A DNA stretch of 30,866 nt from Poronia punctata (taxonomy: Eukaryota; Ascomycota; Sordariomycetes; Xylariales; Xylariaceae): NCBI GenBank assembly GCA_022579005.1, contig MU401793.1, positions 1-30,866 on the forward strand. The letters are read 5' to 3'. Under the pieces are notes generated by a model, which made no database searches, was not told the origin of the DNA, and saw only the letters and a list, made by a program, of their open reading frames with translations. Position numbers and translations under genes: made by a program. Positions 22,669-30,866 of this stretch are shown here, in pieces. Positions within the stretch are counted from its first letter, which is position 1. Each line of letters opens with the position of its first letter.

Positions 22669-22923
22669 AGTAGCTATAAGACTAAAAAGGGCTAGCTTAA
22701 TTTCTGTTTTTGTATATGTAGCTATTATTTTTGCGTTGCTTTCTAGACCTAGATACCTAGCTATTTATTGCACATACAATACACTAAGTCATCCTCTTTA
22801 AAATACCTTTATAAAGCTATAATTAAGGCAAAGCCCTTAAAACCTAGTTAATGCGTCTACTTAAGCTAGACCTCTTCTAGTGTAAATTTAAAGTGATTTT
22901 TAAAAATATTTAATTTTATTGCA
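22625..22923. mobile_element. 299-bp insertion with terminal hairpin
   Basis: The inner retroelement lacks this piece. The flanks are gtac at 22621-22624 and 22924-22927, a probable 4-bp duplication (possibly longer, blurred by RIP). The insert begins tataacgtaa and can fold back on ttacgttata ending at 22668, with a second palindrome, tagcatatatgcta, inside. It is less RIP-altered than its surroundings. A 60-residue frame starting at 22619 runs through it, but that start lies in the flanking retroelement and the frame shows no domain. The insert has no other copy in the window. Its class is unknown. Confidence 0.6.
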
Positions 22924-23482
22924 GTACTTTTAAACTTAATAAAAGCAAAGCTATTTATTTTTATAAATAAATTATTTGCTAACAATATTAACTTAAGCTT
23001 TTAAATTAGTTTTATTATTACTATTACTACTAAATTAATTTTAAATTATAAGTAAAATAAATATAAAATTACTAGCAATATTATTTACTAAAACTTAAGT
23101 AAATATAAGCGTATTATTTAATTTATTTCTACTAGTAAACTATATAATATAATTAATAGAATTAATAGCGTTATTACTTTATATACTACTTTATACTTAA
23201 TTTTTAAAGTACTTAAATTACTTTTAATTTTATTAATACTTTATAAAGCTTAAAAGTATATTTAAAAAACGCTTTATAATTGATATAATATTGCTATAAA
23301 AATTTTATAAAGAAAATTATGAAAAAAGATTAAATTAATAAAGAAATAACTTTTAACTAAGCACTTAAGTTTTTTATTATAACAAATAAAATATAAATAA
23401 AAATTAAAGCTATAGTAAATTGCTTACAAGTTAAAAATAAAAGCATAAAAAATAAAAATATAGTTAAAAGAAAAATAGTAAG

Positions 23483-23870
23483 TATTAAAATCTTTTTTAA
23501 TACTTTTAACTTTATTAACTATATTAAAGCTATTAAAACGCAAATATTTTATAAATATAAATATTTAGTTTTTAATATATTAGTTTTAAATTATATTAAA
23601 CTTACTTTATTAAAAAGGTATACGCGCAGTGTATATATATAGTATATAACTAGTATATAAAAAGTACGTATTTTTTATATATTAAATATATAGCAAGTAC
23701 GTATTTGTTTTAAATTGCTAATAGGTCTAGATTATATTGCAACCCTTTATAGCTATATAAGACTTGCTAAAAAAAGTTCTTATAACTTCTTTTCCCTTTA
23801 ATTAATTAAGTTAATATAGTACTATTAATAATAACGTGTTATAATTACATTTACCTTAGCTAGACTAACA
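23483..23870 (+). repeat. 3' LTR of outer retrotransposon
   Basis: This 388-bp LTR starts tattaaaatctttttt and ends ctagactaaca, retaining the canonical CA. It is the LTR copy with the most surviving C and G in its right half (for example aataggtctag and ttcccttt). The next five bases, ctata, are the target duplication. Confidence 0.87.
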
Positions 23871-25247
23871 CTATATAATATTTTAACTTAGTTTTAAAGT
23901 GTTAGCTTATTGCTTTTTATTTATATTATGTTAACTTATATATAATACTTTATATTAATAGCTTTTTTAACTTATACTTAAGAAATATTAATTTAAAGTT
24001 GCTTATATGCTTTACATTATATATTTTACGTTTTAAAGCTTTTTAAAATTATAAGTCTTTTTTTAATTTAAGTTATAATAAACTTTTATATTAGTTTTTA
24101 AAGTTTATTGCCTTTTATTTTATTTTTTTATTTTTATTTTTTTAGCTTTATATAGTACTTTTTAGCACAGCAACTCTTAAGTTACTAAAGCGTAATATTT
24201 AGAAAAAAGCGCTTAAATTCTTTTTTAAAGTTATATTTAAAAAAGTAGTTATTTAAGTTAACATTTTTTAAAATACTTTTAGTAATAATAATAACTTAAA
24301 AGGGTTTAAACTATTGCTTTTATTTTTAAAAATAAGCAAGCTTTATATAAGACTTAATAAATATAAAAATATTATTAAATATTTTTATAATTATTAAATT
24401 ATACTATATAATAACTAGAGCTATTTTAAAAAAAGTATGCAGTATAAAAAGTATTACCTTATTAAATAAAAACTAATATAATTAGTTAAAAAAATATTAT
24501 ATAACTATATAAAGCTAGCTTTTAAAAAAAGCATTTTTATATAAGCACTAGTTTTTTAATAGTAAACTAAGCTTATAACTTTAATAAATTATATTAACTA
24601 TATTTAATAAAGTAAAAAGTAAAAAACAATATTAAAATTAGCATAGCTAGTATATATATTAAATATATAAAATTAATTAATATATATATATAACTAGTTT
24701 ATAAGTACGCGTTGCTTAACTTTTATAGTTAAACAATACTTATATTTATTTTAGTTATATATTAATTAAGCAGTTTAACTTACGCTTTATTTATAAAAGC
24801 TATAAAGTAAATTATGCTTGCTACTTAATTAAGTAGTAAGTAAAATGCGCTTTACGCTTTTTACTTTTTTAATATTATATACTTTTTATTTTAGCCTTAT
24901 TTTTAACACTATAATTATTAAATAACTTAAAGGTAGTTTTACTTAGTACTATATAAATATTACGCAGCGCGCATACTTTATACTAAGTATATAAACCTTT
25001 TTTCTTATTAGTTATTATATATAACCTTATTATTAATAAACCTAAAATAATTATAGCGCAATTTATAAGGCGCGTAGTTAATTTTTAATTTAACGCGCTA
25101 TATATATTGTATTTTTTTAAATAAGCCTTGCTTATATTTTTAATATTAAATTAATTTGTTGCTTAATTTCCTAATATATACTAAACGCTCCTCTATTTTA
25201 ATAATAACTACTTAGTAGTCTTTAAAGTAGACCTAATATTTATTATA
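23871..25247. repeat. Repeat family A, copy 2, right part
   Basis: This resumes repeat A exactly where 9249 broke off, with ctata duplicated. It aligns with 4586-5943 of copy 1 to the common end near acctaatatttattata. It contains the second copy of the CG-rich hairpin (about 25070-25100). Confidence 0.85.
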
Positions 25248-27506
25248 TATTTAATATAATATATATAAATATAAAATAGTTTTATTTAATTTAATTAATA
25301 AACTATTAATATTTTAAAACTATATAAACAATATATTATTTAATTATTTTAATTAATTCCACTATGTTTTTAATAGTAGTATTTTAATATACTTTAATAT
25401 AATAAAACAATATAAAAAATATATAAAAAGTATTGTTATAGCTAGAAAAACTAAAACTATAAGCTAACTTTAAAAGATTTAAATTTTACATTATTTACAG
25501 TAAAATTTTTAGGTATATAATAAATAATAATAATATTAACATTAAATTAATTAAAATTAAACTAGTTTATATATAAGCTATGCTAATAACTATAAAAAAC
25601 ATATAATTATTTTTAAATTTTAAATCTTTTATAAAACGTTTATATATAAGTATAGCTAAAAAGCAAACCTATTAATAGTATTAATATATTATAATATATT
25701 ATAATATAACCTTTATTTAAAATAAACATTATAAAAAAGAATTTTAAAAACTAGAACAAATGCTAATTTTAGCTGTTTTAGCATACTATTATAATTATAA
25801 TTTACTTAATAAAATAAGAATAAATATATTAAATAAAATAATAGCTAGTACCGTTTTATAACTTTATTTATATAAAAGGTAGCACTTTATAATATTTTAC
25901 TTTAAACTAATAAAAAAGCAAAGTTAAACTATAATATTTATAATAAAGAAATGCTAATAATAATACTAGTTATAAAAAGATAGTAAGGAAAATTAATTAG
26001 TTATTAAAAGAACTCTTTTTAGTTATTATAAATTATAAAGCTTTAAAATATTTTAATATAAAACAATACTTTAGCTTATAGCAAGCGAAATAATTTATAT
26101 TATTAGCTAAATACAACTTTATAAATACGTATAAAATAAATTGAAAATCAGGGTAGTAAATATATTATAATAAAATAAAATAATTATAATCTTATATATA
26201 ATAAAAAAAAGATTATAAGGCTATACTATATTTTCTAAATTAATAGTTTTTAAATCTACTATAAAATAAATAAGCAAAGTGTTTACTAAAATATTAATAT
26301 TTAAGCTTTTAAAAAAGTAAAAACCTTTATAATCTTTTAACTTATTAATAAAATATTATAAAAAATAGAAACCTTAAAGGTTTAAATATATTAAGTAAGA
26401 TTATAAATATAAAATAAATTTAGAAAAATAAAAGTTTTATAAACCATATAAAATAAATTAATAATATATAAAAAGGCTACTAGTTTTAAACCTACTTCTT
26501 TATAAATAACGCTTATAATAAAAGTTTAGAAATAAATACTCATAATATATTTAAAAGAAAAACCTAATAGTTACTAGCTAAATAATACTAATAGCTTAGG
26601 CTTAAAAGTAAATTATAAAAAGAATTAATACTTTTATTAATGCTAAACTATATATAGTAATATATAGTAATTAACTTAAAAGAAATACTTAAAAGTAAAT
26701 TTATTTTAATAACGCTATAGTTATAATAAATAAACCAACTAAAATATTAAAAATAATAATATATATTATAAAAGTAATAATATAATAAGCTGCTTAAATA
26801 TACTATAAATGTTGTTTTTAAGTATTTAGCTAACTTATAATAATAATATTAAACTAAAAACTGTAAATTATTTTAGTATATAAAAATAAATTAGTTAAAG
26901 ATTTAAAATTATTTAATACTAGCTTTAATATAATATTAGAAGTTTATAAAATAAGCTAAAGTAATAAACAAATATTTAAATTATTAGCTACGTTTTTATA
27001 TTAACCACTATTAAAATAACTATATATAATAAATACTTGTAATAAACTATATATAAATATCTATTTTATATAGATTTATAAAACTTTTTAAATATAAATT
27101 AAAAATATTTTTAAAAGCTGTTTTACTTTAATTAAAAAAGCAAAACTACTAAGTAAAAAGCAAAAAAGCTATTATAAAAAAAGGGTAGTTATATTAAAAC
27201 ACTTAGTAATAAGTTTATAAAATTAAAACAAATATTAAAATAGTAAAAGTATATTTATAGCAAATATAATAATATATACTTAACTAAGCTAATAAAAACT
27301 ATAAAAAGCTTAACTTTAATATAAAAAACTACGTGTTAATTATTAAAAAATGTTATTTATAGTAAACAAATTAGCTATTTAATAAACGTAATTCTTTTAT
27401 AGTCTAATAACAGTGTTAGGTTTTACTTTAAAAAAGCAATACTTAAACTTTTAAAGTCTTAGCTTTATAGTAATTAATTAATAACTGCTATACTAACTAG
27501 CTTTAT
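25248..27506. other. A-rich RIP-degraded stretch, no gene
   Basis: Unlike its neighbours this block is A-rich on the plus strand, starting right after repeat A ends and stopping near 27490. By analogy with the retroelements it probably represents the sense strand of another dead element (inference). All frames are closed. I found no matching copy, LTR or terminal repeat in the window. Local features are only short AT repeats such as atattataatatattataat near 25687. Confidence 0.5.
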
Positions 27507-27676
27507 ATAATAAATAGAGCATGTAACCTAGATCTAAAGGTATTAGAAGTACTTTAGATAACCAGGTACATGGTGACCTTATCTTGAATAAGGTGAAATA
27601 CGCTGCGCGTATTTCAGGCTATTATATAATATGTACTTATACCTAAAAAGTACTGGAAATATATAAAGCACCTAGA
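27507..27676. repeat. Stem-loop repeat, copy 2 (little altered)
   Basis: This is about 170 bp, homologous to 13512-13680, and keeps more G and C than copy 1. On the DNA sequence five stem-loops follow each other: 27532-27559 (atctaaag/ctttagat), 27561-27574 (acca/tggt), 27576-27594 (accttat/ataaggt), 27595-27615 (gaaatacgc/gcgtatttc, 3-base loop) and 27633-27653 (gtactt/aagtac). The third and fourth abut with no gap. Copy 1 preserves most of the pairing despite many substitutions. There is no open frame. It may be a SINE-like or otherwise structured-RNA-derived element; no known family is recognised. Confidence 0.7.
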
Positions 27677-29521
27677 CGTTTTGCTTTTATCTGCTTTACT
27701 GCTGCTGCAAACATAGCGTATAAGGTTTTATATTTTTAATCTCTTTAGTAAATTGCTTTTAGTTAATTTTAAAAAAATGTTTTTAAAAAAGATTTTTAAT
27801 ACTTATTGTTATTATTTAGTAGTGCAATTGTGTTTTTGCTATTTATAAGTGTTGTAAATATATACTAATTGCTTTTTTTAGCTTTGTTATAAAGTAAAAA
27901 CTTATAAAGTCTTTTGCTTTTTTTAACTTATTTTAAACGTTTTTACTAAGTATATTTTCTTTTTGTTTTTAGCTTTTTTATATTAAAAGCATTTAAGCGT
28001 TGTGCTTTTTTTTTAAATTATATATTAAAAGTGTTAAGGTGCTTTAAAGCATTATAAAAGTTTTTTTAATACTTTAAAGCTTTTTTTTTATTATTAAATA
28101 TAGTTAAGCATTTAAAGTTATATTTTAATACTTTACTATATATTTTTATAAGCTTAAACGCTTTAAAGCAGCTATTTTTTATTTAAGCTATTTATTAATA
28201 TTAGCTTATAACGTTTTTTTTAGTATACTTAACTTTTATAGTTTTTGCTTTATACTTTATATACTTTTTTTAAGTACTACTAGCATATTGCTTTATTATT
28301 TAAGTTTTTAGTTATGCTGGTTTTTTTACTTAAAAAGCTTTAATATATTTTTAAAAATTATAAATTTTTAAAACTAATATTATAAGTTTTTTAATAGCTT
28401 TACTTGCTTTTATACTATATTTACTTTTAACTTATAAGCTTATAAAAAGCTATTTATGCTTTTAGTTAGTTTAAGCGCACTTTTAGTTTTTTTTATTGCT
28501 AGTAGCGTATTAAGCAATATTTTATAACTTAAAATATTTTTAGTTTTATTATTTAAAAGTTTATCAAAAAATAATATTAGTATTAGTTTAATTTTAATAA
28601 ACTTATATTATACTATTTTTTAACTAATATATTTATAAGTTTTTTTTAAGTTATAAAACTATATTTTATTAAACTTTATATTTTTAAATATAATTACTTA
28701 CTTTATTATAAGTATTTAAATTTAATATAAGTTAATTATTATATACTTTATTATATATTTTATTTATACTTAAAGTTTTAATTTAAATGCTTGTTTTTAA
28801 TAACTTATAAAAAAGTTTTGCTTTAATAAATAGTATTTATATTTATATGCTATTATTTTTAACTAATTTAGTTTAAAGTTATTTATTAATACTTTTTTTA
28901 CTTTTAATATATATTAGTAAAAATAATATATAAACTATATATAAAGCTTTTTAAATAAGCTATAAAAATTATAAGCTTTTAAAAAGCTTTAGTTATATAA
29001 CTATATTGCTGCTTAAATTATTTTTAGCTATAGTTTAATAAGTAAACATACTTTATTTATTAAAGCAATTAACTTATATATAATTTATTATTTAGCTTAT
29101 TTACTTGCTTTTACTAGTTTTTTAACATATATAAGAAAGGGTTTTATTATAAACTTTTTTTTTATACTATTTTTTATACTTAGTTTTTTTTTTATAATAA
29201 CAACTGCTTTTTTATTATTATAGCAAAAAAAGTAAAAAAAAGGTTTAAATTTGCATTTTACTTACTTTTTAAAACTAGTAAGCTTTTTTGTTTATAGTAA
29301 AAAAGCTTAAAGTATTTTGCTATATTTATTTTTTAAAATTAATATTTATATAGATTTATTATAGCTTTTTTATAATTAAATAAATTTTAATAAATCTTTT
29401 AAAATAGCTAACTTATATAACGCTTTAAAGTTTAGTAAAATACTACTTTAATTATATAAATAATAACGTAGCTATTATACTTAATATAAAGCATTTTTTA
29501 AATTTTAATGTTTTATATTTT
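27677..29521. other. T-rich RIP-degraded stretch, no gene
   Basis: T exceeds A strongly on the plus strand, and agctt- and gcttt-type words dominate. The first 60 bases (to about 27735) are slightly less AT-rich, with two short ctg runs (gctttactgctgctgcaaa). No frame, LTR or second copy could be identified. Confidence 0.5.
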
Positions 29522-30866
29522 ATTAGCTAAAGCTAATAAAGCTTTTAAACTTAAATATTTTACTTTTAAGTATTATAATTTTTTTAAATTAGTTTATAGT
29601 TATAGTAAGTTTATAAAAAGTTAATATTTATTTTTATAATAGCTATTATAATTTTTATAATAGTAAATAAAATATTAAAAAATATTATAAAGTTTATTAA
29701 ATAATTACTAAAGTAAAAAGATTAAAGCTTATATTTAAAAAAAACTAAGTTATAATAATATATAAGCATTTTAAGTATAGTATTATACTTAATTAATTTA
29801 TATTAAAGTAAACAATTAAGATTATAATATTAAAGTTTTCTTTACTAAAGTTAAGCTTTTAAAATAATATTAATATAAAAACTTTTAACTACGTTTATAT
29901 TTTTTAAAACTAAATCTTTTATATAAAAGCTTATAATTTTATTTATTATCTTTTAAATTATTTATTAACTTTTTTTAATTACTAAAAAGCTTATAATATT
30001 AAATAAAACGCTACTATTAAATATAGCTTAAAAGCTTTTTTTATTTAATAAATTTAATTTTTTAACTAAGTAAATTACTTTATAATTATTTAATATTATA
30101 TTATTTATTAGTATATATTAAAGTTGTTTAAGTATTATAAATATAATAAAGTGTTTAGCTTTAATATTAAAGCTTATTAAATTAATTATTATATAAATTT
30201 AATTTTTAAGTAAATATTTACTTTAGCTAAAAAATTTTTACTTATTTAATTTTCCTTTTTTTTAAAAGCTTATAAGTTTTAATAATACTGCTTACCTTTT
30301 TTGCAATTTTTTATTAAAGTTTATTTTACTTAGTAAGCAAGTAACGCTTTTTAGTTTTTTTAATATACTTATTACTTATTTAAAAACTTTTAAAGCTTAC
30401 AAATTTAGTAATAATATACTAAAAGTAAGTATACTTATATAATAATTATAAGTAATAATCTTTTTTATTTTTAAAAGAATATAAGCAAAACTTGCTTTTA
30501 TTATTAAAAGCGTTTTTAATACTTAACTTTACTTAAAATATTTTTACTTTTTTAAAGTTATTTAAAATTACTATTATAAAAATAGCTAAAATACTAGCTT
30601 TTTTTAGTTTTTTAACTTTTAATTATACTTTTTAAAAATCTTAGCATATTTTATAAGTATTAAAATTAATTTACTAAAAGCTTAGTAATAAAAAAGTTGC
30701 ATTTTTTTATTTTAAGCCTACTTTAATATAATTTTAATACTTATTATAATTTTAAAAAGATTTGTTGTTAATAGTTTTTTAATATTTACTATATTATAAT
30801 TAAAAGCTTTATTATATACTACTTACTATTTTTTATATTACTTACTTAGCTTAACTAAGCTTTTTT
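29522..30866. repeat. Probable diverged third copy of repeat A, cut by window end
   Basis: Order and short matches agree with repeat A. It opens ttagctaaagct (copy 2: taagctaaagct), continues through agttaatatttatttt with taatagctat, then aaaaaaactaagttat at 29741 (copy 1: aaaaaaactaggttat at 3406), then tataatattaa and aataatattaatataaaaac at 29862-29881 (copy 2: about 8197-8217). Beyond about 29950 the alignment by eye becomes uncertain. The higher divergence suggests an older or different subfamily. Confidence 0.45.

Larger units (their letters stand above)
20658..23482 (+). pseudogene. Outer retroelement internal region, part 3 (dead pol)
   Basis: This part is homologous in reverse complement to about 12690-15530 of the inner element. 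It starts with the duplicated TA. The plus strand is A-rich and every frame is closed, many stops being of the kind RIP makes from Gln and Trp codons. No motif of reverse transcriptase or integrase can be named. Just before the right LTR lies a purine-rich stretch (aaaagaaaaatagtaag, 23466-23482) in the position of a polypurine tract. It contains the 299-bp insertion at 22625. Confidence 0.6.
9250..23870 (+). mobile_element. Outer LTR retrotransposon, RIP-degraded, with nested insertions
   Basis: Two direct LTRs (9250-9634 and 23483-23870) bound the element, flanked by the 5-bp duplication ctata. The LTR termini read ta...ta on the left and ta...ca on the right; the expected TG...CA would give this after RIP. 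Uninterrupted repeat A copy 1 shows the empty target site (about 4580). After subtracting the inner retroelement, the TA-flanked element and the 299-bp insertion, about 6.2 kb remains, which agrees with the inner element. No intact gag or pol frame survives in 9635-12297, 18802-19074 or 20658-23482. These parts are A-rich on plus, as expected for the sense strand of a retroelement. I could not decide between Ty1/copia and Ty3/gypsy. Confidence 0.85.

Noticed and set aside
22619..22801. 60-residue open frame on plus
   Set aside because: Its start codon is in the flanking retroelement, it merely crosses the less altered 299-bp insertion, and it shows no domain, only scattered hydrophobic residues. 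Chance openness is sufficient.
22625..22923. tRNA-derived SINE promoter in the minus strand of the insertion
   Set aside because: A tagcttaagtag word resembles an A box and ggttttaagg resembles a B box, but they are only about 24 bases apart, too close for a tRNA-type promoter.
27595..27615. Self-cleaving ribozyme in the stem-loop repeat
   Set aside because: No hammerhead core (ctgatga with gaaa in the right order) or other ribozyme core could be recognised around the hairpins.
1..30866. Mitochondrial or AT-rich protist genome
   Set aside because: No mitochondrial genes, tRNAs or long frames occur. Nested LTR elements with transition-type divergence fit a RIP-affected fungal nuclear genome.

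Overview
The window looks like a stretch of fungal nuclear heterochromatin, most probably from a filamentous ascomycete (Pezizomycotina). It consists almost entirely of transposable elements degraded by repeat-induced point mutation (RIP). A+T is extreme (the first 60 bases hold only 4 G/C), CpA and TpG are rare, surviving C is mostly followed by T or G, and every reading frame is riddled with stops. Duplicated segments differ mainly by C/T and G/A transitions. I see no intact conserved protein gene, rRNA or tRNA. The species cannot be named from this.

The layout can be reconstructed as nested insertions. An unclassified repeat family of about 2.77 kb (called A here) is present as an uninterrupted copy (3171-5943), as a second copy split in two (7850-9249 and 23871-25247), and as a probable diverged third copy running off the right end (about 29522-30866). 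The second copy is split by a plus-oriented LTR retrotransposon (9250-23870) with LTRs of 385 and 388 bp and a 5-bp target duplication CTATA. Inside it sits a minus-oriented member of the same family (12298-18801; LTRs of 388 and 383 bp; target duplication ATAAC). Removing later insertions leaves about 6.2 kb for each element, which supports the reconstruction.

Three smaller insertions lie inside these retroelements. One is a 1583-bp element (19075-20657) with TA target duplication, terminal repeats CTATAGCAAGA, palindromic subterminal repeats and long imperfect inverted arms; it is much less RIP-degraded than its surroundings and holds the only protein-like open frame, a 101-residue secreted-looking peptide. 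The second is a 290-bp insertion (13512-13801), whose first 170 bp recur at 27507-27676 and can fold into a chain of stem-loops. The third is a 299-bp insertion (22625-22923) beginning with a hairpin.

The remaining stretches (1-3170, 5944-7849, 25248-27506, 27677-29521) are AT-rich RIP relics with no feature I can name. T-rich and A-rich blocks alternate on the plus strand and switch at the element boundaries, so they probably report the original coding strand of the dead elements.
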